From positions 1 through 14,777 of the forward strand of contig CAPZCD010000027.1 in assembly GCA_948744995.1 (NCBI GenBank): a stretch of 14,777 bases of DNA, given 5' to 3'. The notes beneath the pieces are model-generated. The model did no database searches and was not told where the DNA came from. It saw only the letters and a list, made by a program, of their open reading frames with translations. Shown one piece after another: positions 1-7,275 of this stretch. A program made the translations under genes and the position numbers. Source of the DNA: an uncultured Rickettsiales bacterium (GTDB lineage Bacteria; Pseudomonadota; Alphaproteobacteria; Rickettsiales; UBA1997). Each line of letters begins with the position of its first letter. Within the stretch, counting starts at the first letter, position 1.

Positions 1-72
1 CTATTATGGTGATTATGGGATCAATTGAGGTAATCAAGAAATAGAGAGATGTCCCGGTAGCAAGATCTAATA

Positions 73-102
73 TTGACAAAAGCCTATCCCATATTATATA
101 AT
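73..102 (+). promoter_or_regulatory. Promoter of tRNA-Cys
   Basis: A perfect -35 box TTGACA at 73-78 and a perfect -10 box TATAAT at 97-102 are separated by 18 bp. Transcription would begin near 109, about 11 nt before the mature 5' end of the tRNA. Two consensus hexamers just ahead of a tRNA gene make this one of the most secure promoters in the window. Confidence 0.8.
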
Positions 103-119
103 ATAAGACGAATAAGCGT

Positions 120-194
120 GGCCAGATAGCAAAGTGGTAATGCAAGAGTCTGCAAAACTTTTATGCGTCGGTTCGATTCCGTCTCTGGCCTCCA
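120..194 (+). tRNA. tRNA-Cys (anticodon GCA), CCA encoded
   Basis: The acceptor stem GGCCAGA (120-126) pairs perfectly with TCTGGCC (184-190). The discriminator is T191, as expected for tRNA-Cys, followed by an encoded CCA at 192-194. The anticodon stem AGAGT/ACTTT has one G-T pair and closes the loop CTGCAAA, with anticodon GCA at 152-154. The T-loop GTTCGATTC is present. The gene has its own promoter and faces the end of rnhA. Confidence 0.95.
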
Positions 195-202
195 ATTATT
201 TT

Positions 203-222
203 AGACTAGATGTTTTTAGTCT
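203..222. terminator. Possible bidirectional terminator between tRNA-Cys and rnhA
   Basis: AGACTA (203-208) and TAGTCT (217-222) form a 6-bp stem with an 8-nt loop. On + it follows tRNA-Cys by 8 nt and is trailed by TTAATTATTT. On minus it overlaps the rnhA stop codon (206-208) and is trailed by AAAATAATT. The position between convergent genes supports a terminator role, but the stem is short and AT-rich. Confidence 0.4.
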
Positions 223-652
223 TAATTATTTCACTTCTGGCAAGTTTATCCGCACGTTCATTCAGCTCGTTATTATTATGGCCTTTAACCCAAAACCAAT
301 TGATAGTGTGTTTTTTTGTTAGGGAATCAAGTTCTTGCCATAGTTCCTGATTTGAAATAGCTTGTTTTTTTGAGTTTTTCCAGCCATTTTGTCTCCAGTT
401 GTTAATCCAATCGGTAATACCATTTTTCACATACATGCTGTCGGTATATATATTAATTTTACATTTTCTCTTTAAACTTTTTAAAGCTTCTATAACCGCC
501 TTTAGTTCCATTCTATTATTGGTTGTATTTTTTTCTCCGCCGGATATTTCTTTTGAAGCTTTACCACAGGTTAAAATTGCTCCCCAACCGCCTGCACCTG
601 GATTTCCAGAACATGCACCATCAGTATATATTGTAACTATTTCATCTATCAT
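206..652 (-). CDS. rnhA: Ribonuclease HI
   Basis: RNase HI is an endonuclease that cuts the RNA strand of RNA:DNA hybrids, acting on R-loops and replication primers in the cytoplasm. The protein is 148 aa, a normal full length for the family. The catalytic set is visible: D11 in YTDGACSGNPG, E49 in NNRMELKA, D71 in IYTDSMYV, and D135 in NERADKLA, with the conserved H125 in VKGHNNNELN. W82, W86 and W91 lie in the handle-like basic region. The start at 652 overlaps the stop of the upstream NadE-like gene in an ATGA arrangement. No Shine-Dalgarno sequence is visible, so translation is probably coupled. It is the last gene of a minus-strand operon beginning with slt. Nothing appears missing or frameshifted. 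Confidence 0.95.
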   Translation of the reverse strand: MIDEIVTIYTDGACSGNPGAGGWGAILTCGKASKEISGGEKNTTNNRMELKAVIEALKSLKRKCKINIYTDSMYVKNGITDWINNWRQNGWKNSKKQAISNQELWQELDSLTKKHTINWFWVKGHNNNELNERADKLARSEIIKTKNI

Positions 653-1686
653 AATATATCTATTATTTTGTTCTTTATCATATTTTTTTCTTTCTTGTTT
701 AATTTATCATAAAGTTCCTTGTTTATGTAATTATCTAAATTGATGATATTACAATCATATTTAGAGCAACTATCGGAAAATTTTATCATTTTATATTTTT
801 TATTATTTTTTATATTAAAATGATATTTATCTGCATCTGCTATAACACTCTTTTTTCCAAAATATTTTTCTAAAACATAATAAATATCATTATTTTGTTT
901 AGGTTTATCATCTATAAATAATTCAGTTCCATCTGCACAATCTAGTTCAAATTTCAGCAAACAATCTCTTTCATAATTATTATTTACAACAATTTCATAA
1001 TCTTCATTTACCATTATAATTTTTCCGTCAAACAGCATTCCATTGAGATAGGTGGAATTATTCATATATAAAACTGGACTTTTAGCAAATTTTGATAGTT
1101 TTATCAGATGTTTCTCAATTTTTTCTCTACCACTTGAACTATCTAAACATATTATATAATCCGGTTTGCTATCTATGGTTAAAACTATATTAAAATCATT
1201 ATAAATATCATCAGATATTAGTACTGCAAATTTTTTCTTTTTATGAAAAAAATATTTTAAAAATGAATTTTTATCAAAATATCTGTAATCGTCTAATCTA
1301 TTGTTTTTATCTATTTCTTTTCTAAAAATTATTGTATCTATACAACCGTCGCTAGCTAATATGGCAGAATCCTTTAGTTTTCTACCATTAATATATTTTT
1401 CGTTATTGCCAATGGTATCCTGTTCAAAAAATGGGCTACCGATTAATATTTTGGTCTCCTTATTGGTTGTAGCTACTATAATTTTTTCAAGATATTTATC
1501 TATGGTTACTAAAAATTTATCATCATAAAAACTCTCATTAACAGAAAAACCACTTATGGCTAATCTTGGAAATATTACAATTTCTATATTTTTTTTAACA
1601 GCTTCCTCATATAATTTCAGTATTTTTTTAAAATTATATGATATTTCAGAATTTTTATTATAAAATCTACCAAATGCTAATTTCAT
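649..1686 (-). CDS. Degenerate NadE glutaminase-domain-like protein (nitrilase fold), probably inactive
   Basis: The first 250 or so residues follow the carbon-nitrogen hydrolase fold, and most closely the N-terminal amidase domain of glutamine-dependent NAD+ synthetase. Matching blocks are IVIFPRLAISGF (residues 37-47), LIGSPFFEQD (81-90), the FRK...DDYRYF block (121-137), FAVLISDDIY (153-162) and VLYMNNSTYLNGMLFDG (205-221). In active members the first block reads FPEL and the fourth contains ICED, supplying the catalytic Glu and Cys. Here these are R41 and S158. Only the Lys (K123) of the Glu-Lys-Cys triad remains. The C-terminal region (about 265-345) is Lys/Asn-rich and shows no SGGxDS ATP-pyrophosphatase motif, so the synthetase domain is missing. 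The frame is nevertheless open for 345 codons and coupled to both neighbours (TGATG with slt, ATGA with rnhA). A fixed non-enzymatic protein or a slowly decaying gene are both possible. Confidence 0.75.
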   Translation of the reverse strand: MKLAFGRFYNKNSEISYNFKKILKLYEEAVKKNIEIVIFPRLAISGFSVNESFYDDKFLVTIDKYLEKIIVATTNKETKILIGSPFFEQDTIGNNEKYINGRKLKDSAILASDGCIDTIIFRKEIDKNNRLDDYRYFDKNSFLKYFFHKKKKFAVLISDDIYNDFNIVLTIDSKPDYIICLDSSSGREKIEKHLIKLSKFAKSPVLYMNNSTYLNGMLFDGKIIMVNEDYEIVVNNNYERDCLLKFELDCADGTELFIDDKPKQNNDIYYVLEKYFGKKSVIADADKYHFNIKNNKKYKMIKFSDSCSKYDCNIINLDNYINKELYDKLNKKEKNMIKNKIIDIL

Positions 1687-3755
1687 CAGTTTATATCCAA
1701 TAGTTGCTCGTAAATAACTAAATTCTCCAAAATTCTTTGGACGTAATTCCTCGTTTCTTTATAATTTATAGATTCTATCCAGTCAACTACATCTTCTATT
1801 TCATTCATATTTCTTGGATCTCCAAAATCTCTTATCCATCTGTTAGTAGCCTCAGGCCCTGCATTATAGGAAGCTATAGCTAATATTTTTGAACCACCAA
1901 ATTTCCTAATGAGCTGATTTATATAGTAATTTCCCAATTTTATGTTATATTGCGGATCATTTTTTAATTTATAGCTATTATAGGTTATACCTAGCTGAGC
2001 GCATAGTACCTTCGCTGTCGGTGGTATTATCTGCATAAAGCCTATTGCACCTGCGCTACTTTCGGCTTGTACTATAAAACCACTTTCTTGTTTTATTATA
2101 GCATGAACTAGCGCCACATTCGGATCAGTTCTTTTTACAAGTCTCAAGGTTGGAAACAAATTATTAATAAAAAAGACCATTCGATGACTTGCTAATTTTG
2201 ATATTGGTATTATCAATTTTTCGTCGTCCAATTTCTCAATAATTTTAATGAGTAGCGCCACCTCACCTTTTGAAGTTAGAATATTTGTCACTAATTCCGA
2301 GAATATTTTATTGGCTTGATCTCTTTTCCCCTCATAATTATAATATAATAGAGCAAATTTTAAGATTCTATTTTTTAGTATATTTTCCTTATCTTCATCT
2401 GTGATAACTTGCTCCTCAGGAAAGATAAATTCTTTATCTTTTTCGGTTTTTTCATCCAATAGGTCGTATCTGTTAAAATGAGATAATTGTCCGTAGAAAG
2501 TTAGAGGATATTTTGAAGATATATCATACCATTTCAGAGTATCTTTCAGTTTATTTTTAGATTCACTTACTCTTCCTAACCAGTAACTGGCCCGAGCTAT
2601 ACTTATAGGATAGTGAACTCGCTTATACATATTATAAAAATGGGTAAAAGCTATATCATATTTATTTAGATATCTATACGCCAACCAACCGGATAGCCAA
2701 AGAACATCAACATAATCACTGTCGTTTGTACCATTATAGGAACTTATTATTTCATATGCTTTTTCATATTTATGAATTTTCATTAGTTCCCTAGCATAAA
2801 TGTTTCGGTAGTTGTACCAGAAGTTGCCAAACTTTCTCTGTCCCTTCAAATTATGTATTATATCTATAGCTTCTTCATCTTTATCATTATTCCTATAGTA
2901 TTTTAATTTTGCATATAATAGAGCCTCATTATTTCTTAATTCTTTCGGCATTTTTTTGATTATATCTTTTATTGATTCTGGGTTGTCATCAATCTCAATT
3001 ATAGCTTCAAATAACTGCTTATGACCTTTATCAACCATAAGTTGAATTAGTCTTGGTAAACTACTAATTTTACCTTTAAATACAAGCAATTCAGCTCTTT
3101 CAATAATATTTTTATCATTTAGATTTTTCTTAAAATTATTGAAAAAAATATCCTGTTCTTCATCGGAAAAATTACCATTAATCCAAACATCTTTAATTTT
3201 ATTATTTAGATCCGAATTTAGTTTATTTTTAGCTTTTTCATTAGTAACTTTAGAGATATTTGCTCTCTCATCCTTTAGTAATTTAATCCTAACGTTAATA
3301 TCCTTTGCAGGAAATTTTCTAAAATAATCCGAAACATCTTCAAAATTAATAGATTCATTAAGATAATAGAATTCTATCCTTTTATTAAAAGAATCAAATT
3401 CACTTAAAAAATAGTTATCTTCAACAAAATGCATTAAATCAATGATGTCGTTTTTATCCATAACAAATATGGATTTAAAACGGCATAACTGAATATAGGT
3501 ATCTACAGCTAATTTATAACCTTCATCACTAATTTTATCCTTTAAATCCCTAGCCTCAGTCCAATTTTTATCTGATACTTTACTCTTTATTTTTAGAAAA
3601 ATAGCTTCATCTTTTTCACTCATTAGATATTCGTTTTTATTGAATTTTTCTTTATTTTCCTTAGTTATAAAAATCTTTTTTTTAGCAAAAACTTTATCTG
3701 CGCTGATAACCAATAAAAATATAGTTAAGATAAATAAAATAACGTTCCGGCGCAT
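1686..3755 (-). CDS. slt: Soluble lytic murein transglycosylase, Slt70 family (GH23)
   Basis: This is a periplasmic peptidoglycan-cleaving enzyme that forms 1,6-anhydro-muropeptides during wall turnover. The 689-aa protein is slightly longer than E. coli Slt70. Residues 1-24 are a signal peptide (basic MRR, hydrophobic core, VFA/KKK cleavage). A long alpha-helical region follows (about 30-530), as in the Slt superhelical U domain. The C-terminal lysozyme-like domain has the catalytic Glu at 557 in IIKQESGF, then AGAIGFMQIIPPTA (568-581), YNIKLGNYY (602-610) and ASYNAGPEAT (627-636), the classic family-1 motifs. The start has no clear Shine-Dalgarno sequence. It is the first gene of the slt/NadE-like/rnhA operon, and its stop overlaps the next start as TGATG. 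A peptidoglycan hydrolase implies that the organism keeps a cell wall or remodels one. No convincing promoter was identified. Confidence 0.93.
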   Translation of the reverse strand: MRRNVILFILTIFLLVISADKVFAKKKIFITKENKEKFNKNEYLMSEKDEAIFLKIKSKVSDKNWTEARDLKDKISDEGYKLAVDTYIQLCRFKSIFVMDKNDIIDLMHFVEDNYFLSEFDSFNKRIEFYYLNESINFEDVSDYFRKFPAKDINVRIKLLKDERANISKVTNEKAKNKLNSDLNNKIKDVWINGNFSDEEQDIFFNNFKKNLNDKNIIERAELLVFKGKISSLPRLIQLMVDKGHKQLFEAIIEIDDNPESIKDIIKKMPKELRNNEALLYAKLKYYRNNDKDEEAIDIIHNLKGQRKFGNFWYNYRNIYARELMKIHKYEKAYEIISSYNGTNDSDYVDVLWLSGWLAYRYLNKYDIAFTHFYNMYKRVHYPISIARASYWLGRVSESKNKLKDTLKWYDISSKYPLTFYGQLSHFNRYDLLDEKTEKDKEFIFPEEQVITDEDKENILKNRILKFALLYYNYEGKRDQANKIFSELVTNILTSKGEVALLIKIIEKLDDEKLIIPISKLASHRMVFFINNLFPTLRLVKRTDPNVALVHAIIKQESGFIVQAESSAGAIGFMQIIPPTAKVLCAQLGITYNSYKLKNDPQYNIKLGNYYINQLIRKFGGSKILAIASYNAGPEATNRWIRDFGDPRNMNEIEDVVDWIESINYKETRNYVQRILENLVIYEQLLDIN

Positions 3756-3783
3756 TGAAAAATTAAATAATCCGAGTAGATTT

Positions 3784-4035
3784 ATGATTATGATAACAAT
3801 ATTGTTTAAAATGTCAAAAGATAAAGAAAAAAAATATGAAAAAAATGTGTGTAATTTAAGTCAAAAAGACCGATTTAGGCAAGCAAATAATGTGGAAGTG
3901 GTTCCCTATTTGAATAATAATGGTGATGGTCTGCAGGATATATTGAATGTGGTTGAGAATAATACTAATGATCTGCAAATGCGATTAATTTCTGATAATA
4001 ATGATAATGTTGTGGAAGTTAGTTTTGGTGGGTGA
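3784..4035 (+). CDS. Hypothetical small acidic Asn-rich protein
   Basis: I do not recognise this protein. An 83-codon frame lies in the gap between slt and the TPR gene and is divergent from slt. The ATG at 3784 has a weak GAG about 8 nt upstream. A second ATG at 3811 would give 74 aa but has no ribosome-binding site. The N-terminus is short and hydrophobic (MIMITILF). The rest is polar, rich in Asn, Asp and Val, with a hydrophilic Lys/Glu stretch at about 10-20 and a glycine end (VEVSFGG). The + strand here is purine-rich, as real coding strands in this window are, and the opposite strand has no comparable start-to-stop frame. The frame is open further upstream, but that part is antisense to the slt signal peptide and is probably incidental. 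No terminator was found downstream. Confidence 0.45.
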   Translation: MIMITILFKMSKDKEKKYEKNVCNLSQKDRFRQANNVEVVPYLNNNGDGLQDILNVVENNTNDLQMRLISDNNDNVVEVSFGG

Positions 4036-4100
4036 TTTTTTAAAACATTTTCAGCAAAATACAGTAATGCAAAGTTATCCATAAGTTAAATAAGTTACTT

Positions 4101-5714
4101 CTACCTCTTCAACGAATCTATCCTACCAGTAGTATATCTTATATAATGGTGATCAAACCTATAGATCTGGCTATCAATTCTCAAGGCCATTTCCGCATAT
4201 TTCAGTGCTTCATTTACAAGCCCTTTTGATCTATAGTAATCGGACAGATAGATATAGAGCGTAGCAAGTTGAATTTTTCTATTTTTTAACTCAAATTCAG
4301 CCTTTTTATAGTCATTTTCAGCACCATAGATACCCAGTTGCTCCTTTATAAATCCCGATAAAATAGAATTACAACAGCCAACTCCTATATTATTTTGCTT
4401 ATAGAGATTATCCAAAACCTTATAGATCTCTAAAACTCCTAATTTTTCTTCTCGAGAGCTATTATAAGCCAATATTGAGGATAATGCTTCCATTGCACTC
4501 AATTTTTTATATATATCATTTTCGCTATTTATTGACATTCCTGCTTTTTTAGCATAATCCGCCGCTAAAATCGGATTTCTTATGTAAGCCGAAAAATCTA
4601 ACATACTGGCTAAAGCTATATAGGATTCAAAATTATTATTCTGCTCTCGATAGGATTCGGCTTCTTCTAATGCTATTTTACAAGCTTTGGCTGCTTTTTC
4701 ACCTTCGGATAAATACTCATAATTCAAACATTCCAGATATTTCGCCTTAAAATGATAATACAAATGTTTTTGTTTTTTTGATTTAGATTCTGCTTCTTTA
4801 GCAAATTTTAGACCAGCTTCATAGTTTCCATAGGTATAGTAGGAATCAGATAGCTTCAGCAAAAGTTTGATTTTTTCCTTATTTTTCAACTTGCCTAAAC
4901 TCAATGCATAGCTGTAGTAGTTTATGGATTCAAATATATTCCCACGAACCGACATTATATCGCCAATTTTTACAAGAATATCCGCTTTTCTTGTATCATC
5001 ATCTCTAATATCTGAAGCTACAAAACTATTTGTATAATTTGCCAATGCGTTTTCATAATCTCTTTTTGCTAAATAGAGATCGCCAAGCATACGATAATTC
5101 TTACCTATATCTATTTTTTGGTTGCTATTATTGGCTATAGATGATATGCTTAGTAGAACGTTAATTGCTTCATCGTATCTACAATTTCTTCTATAAAATT
5201 CAGCCAATATCACATAATTTTCAATATCAAATTTATTTTCTTCTATAGATTTTTTATAAAATTTTTCTATGTAGTCATAACTAAAAAAACCCAATTCATA
5301 GGTCAATGCAGTTATCAGATTCTTTTTTGATAACGAATAGCTATCAAAAGAATTGAGATTTAGCGAATTTATTTTTTCTATAAGCTCACTGACATTACCT
5401 TCTTTCAATATCTTAAATAGAACTTTTCTATCTTCTTTTTTTAGGTAGCCTTTCTTCTCTAAATTGTATATAACATTTATTATTGATGAGTATTTTGCAG
5501 TATAATACTTTACATTTTCATCTTGATTCAGACAAGAATTTGAGACTTTATCTTCATTTTCGTACAAATAAATTTTTATATTTTTATTCCTAATTTTTGT
5601 ATATTTACTCCTAATGGTTTTATTTACCAAAATAATTTTTGGGCTAAAAATTATCACCATAAGAACTAAGACAGTAACAATTAGCCCCTTAAACTTACTT
5701 TTATTTAAATGCAT
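4101..5714 (-). CDS. Membrane-anchored TPR-repeat protein
   Basis: The 537-aa protein has a short basic N-terminus and one hydrophobic segment (about residues 9-30), which reads as a signal anchor. Most of the remainder would then lie outside the cytoplasm. From about 165 to 360 it carries tetratricopeptide-type helical pairs, for example YRMLGDLYLAKRDYENALANY and VKIGDIMSVRGNIFESINYY. A final repeat lies near the C-terminus (YYRSKGLVNEALKYAEMAL). Such repeats bind partner proteins; no catalytic motif is seen and no specific function can be given. The start at 5714 is chosen because GGAG (5720-5723) lies 5 nt upstream. The longer open frame begins at 5762, inside a terminator stem, and is not credible. 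No separate promoter is evident in the 59 bp behind the phosphorylase gene, so expression may rely on read-through. Confidence 0.8.
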   Translation of the reverse strand: MHLNKSKFKGLIVTVLVLMVIIFSPKIILVNKTIRSKYTKIRNKNIKIYLYENEDKVSNSCLNQDENVKYYTAKYSSIINVIYNLEKKGYLKKEDRKVLFKILKEGNVSELIEKINSLNLNSFDSYSLSKKNLITALTYELGFFSYDYIEKFYKKSIEENKFDIENYVILAEFYRRNCRYDEAINVLLSISSIANNSNQKIDIGKNYRMLGDLYLAKRDYENALANYTNSFVASDIRDDDTRKADILVKIGDIMSVRGNIFESINYYSYALSLGKLKNKEKIKLLLKLSDSYYTYGNYEAGLKFAKEAESKSKKQKHLYYHFKAKYLECLNYEYLSEGEKAAKACKIALEEAESYREQNNNFESYIALASMLDFSAYIRNPILAADYAKKAGMSINSENDIYKKLSAMEALSSILAYNSSREEKLGVLEIYKVLDNLYKQNNIGVGCCNSILSGFIKEQLGIYGAENDYKKAEFELKNRKIQLATLYIYLSDYYRSKGLVNEALKYAEMALRIDSQIYRFDHHYIRYTTGRIDSLKR

Positions 5715-5723
5715 GAAATCTCC

Positions 5724-5762
5724 AAAATAAAATTGGTAACCTGTTGTAGAATAGGTTACCAA
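5724..5762 (-). terminator. Intrinsic terminator downstream of the AMP phosphorylase gene
   Basis: On the minus strand a stem of 8 bp (GGTAACCT/AGGTTACC), extended by two T-A pairs, encloses a 10-nt loop and is followed by TTTTATTTT at 5732-5724. This is a canonical rho-independent layout starting 12 nt after the phosphorylase stop. The tail abuts the GGAG ribosome-binding site of the next gene, so partial read-through or attenuation into the TPR gene is possible. Confidence 0.75.
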
Positions 5763-5773
5763 AATATTAAAAT

Positions 5774-7264
5774 CTACTTAATTTTTATAATATCATTCTC
5801 TTCTGCGAATTTTGTGGCTGTATCTAACTCTCCTTTTGAATTGCTGTGGATTGTATACATTTTTTCACCTTTTTCAATCTTATCTTTCAGATGTTTATAC
5901 AGATAAACACCAGCAGCCCATTGAGTAGGACAACCAGCATACTTAGCCACTTGAGATAACTTTTTATTATCAAATTCTACAACTTTCCCACTTTTTTTAG
6001 CTAGGATATCTTTTTTAAATTTAGCTTCAGGAATCTTTTTCATGCCGCCTTGCGCTTCGCATATTTTTTTAAACCTATCCCAAGCCCTGCCACTCTCTAG
6101 AATTTCTGTAGCGATCTTTATACCTTCTCCTTTTTTAACTTTAGGATCAAATTCTATTATAAGACCGGATAAATATAGAGTTTTATCCCTTAAATCCTTA
6201 GGTGCATCTTTTTCATTTTTTAAGACCTTGATTATATCTCTAGCCTCTAAAGCCGGTCCTATGCCATTTCCAACAGGTTGACTACCATCACTAATATTTA
6301 CCAACACTTTTACGCCTAGTTTTTTTCCTAATGTTTCAAAGTCGTTTTTGAGAGAGTTAGCTGTTTCTAGTGTTTTTGTTTTTGCTGACTGACCATATGG
6401 TATATCAATTAGGATGTGAGTCGAACCTGCCGCCACCTTTTTAGACATTATTGAGGCCAACATTTGACCTCTACTATCAAAATCCAAATCTTTTTTGACA
6501 TTTATTATAATATCGTCAGATGGATTCAAATCTACAGCGCCTCCCCAAACCAGACAACCATTAACTTTGTCAACGATTTTCTTCAAATCTTTTGTTGGTA
6601 CCATTATATTAGTCATAACTTCCATAACATCAGCTGTTCCAGCTGGAGAAGTTATAGCTCTTGATGAAGTCTTTGGTATATATAATCCATATTCTGCTAC
6701 TATAGCTATAGCTGGTGGCGTTGTTCTATTGCCTGGTATACCACCTATACAATGTTTATCAACGACAATATCATGCTTCCATTTGATAACATCACCAGTA
6801 TTTACCATAGCCTTTGCAAAATATGCTATTTCGTCGTCGGATAAATTTTCACCCTCTGTTGCCGCACATAGACAAGCTATATGTGTATCAGGATATTTTC
6901 CGTCAACAATGTCTTTTATAACCTCATAAATACCCTGTTCGGTAAATGGTTTACCTCTTAATTTGTCTCTAACTATAGAAAATGATTTTAATGGCTCACC
7001 GCGCTCCACCGTAACCATATCCTCTTTGCCAATATTTAGTTGATTAGCTATAGCTTCAGTTATACCAATCTCATCTTTTTTAATTTTCTTTGAAAAGTAA
7101 AGTATACAATATAGACTTTCCTTTTTTGAGCTTATTTTTACTCTCACCATAGGTTTAAATCCTTCAGCCTTTACTATATCTGAATTTGGATTTACCAGTG
7201 CCCTATGTTCACGACCAGTCTCTATTGATAGTAGTTTCACTCTTAGTCCTTTGTTTTTTACCAT
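5774..7264 (-). CDS. AMP phosphorylase / thymidine phosphorylase family protein
   Basis: Members of this family phosphorolyse nucleotides or nucleosides. The long, archaeal-type members act on NMPs and yield a free base plus ribose 1,5-bisphosphate. The 496-aa length matches the AMP-phosphorylase type rather than the shorter DeoA. Residues 1-90 form the extra N-terminal domain typical of that type. The phosphorylase core follows, with KHCIGGIPGNRTT (170-182, phosphate/nucleotide loop) and the family signature SRAITSPAGTADVMEV (201-216). The DSRGQMLASIMSKKVAAGST block and the VNISDGSQPVGNGIGPALEARD block are also present. GAGG (7271-7274), 6 nt before the ATG, gives a good ribosome-binding site, and the gene starts 11 nt after the nuclease gene stop. 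Substrate preference cannot be read from sequence alone. No RuBisCO or ribose-1,5-bisphosphate isomerase gene is in this window. Confidence 0.88.
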   Translation of the reverse strand: MVKNKGLRVKLLSIETGREHRALVNPNSDIVKAEGFKPMVRVKISSKKESLYCILYFSKKIKKDEIGITEAIANQLNIGKEDMVTVERGEPLKSFSIVRDKLRGKPFTEQGIYEVIKDIVDGKYPDTHIACLCAATEGENLSDDEIAYFAKAMVNTGDVIKWKHDIVVDKHCIGGIPGNRTTPPAIAIVAEYGLYIPKTSSRAITSPAGTADVMEVMTNIMVPTKDLKKIVDKVNGCLVWGGAVDLNPSDDIIINVKKDLDFDSRGQMLASIMSKKVAAGSTHILIDIPYGQSAKTKTLETANSLKNDFETLGKKLGVKVLVNISDGSQPVGNGIGPALEARDIIKVLKNEKDAPKDLRDKTLYLSGLIIEFDPKVKKGEGIKIATEILESGRAWDRFKKICEAQGGMKKIPEAKFKKDILAKKSGKVVEFDNKKLSQVAKYAGCPTQWAAGVYLYKHLKDKIEKGEKMYTIHSNSKGELDTATKFAEENDIIKIK

Positions 7265-7275
7265 ATTTTACCTCT

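Noticed and set aside
2..44. Possible C-terminal end of a gene entering from the left edge on +
   Set aside because: Two frames end with stops at 28 and 44, but too few codons are visible to judge coding or identity.
134..322. 62-codon frame on +
   Set aside because: It runs through tRNA-Cys and then antisense to rnhA.
4075..4083. TTATCCATA resembling a DnaA box
   Set aside because: Single site with one mismatch, with no cluster, AT-rich unwinding element or origin-type genes nearby.
5715..5762. N-terminal extension of the TPR protein to an ATG at 5762
   Set aside because: These 16 codons are the terminator hairpin and tail; a proper GGAG site serves the ATG at 5714.
6495..6929. 144-codon frame on +
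   Set aside because: Antisense shadow of the AMP phosphorylase gene, with no ribosome-binding site or protein-like motif.
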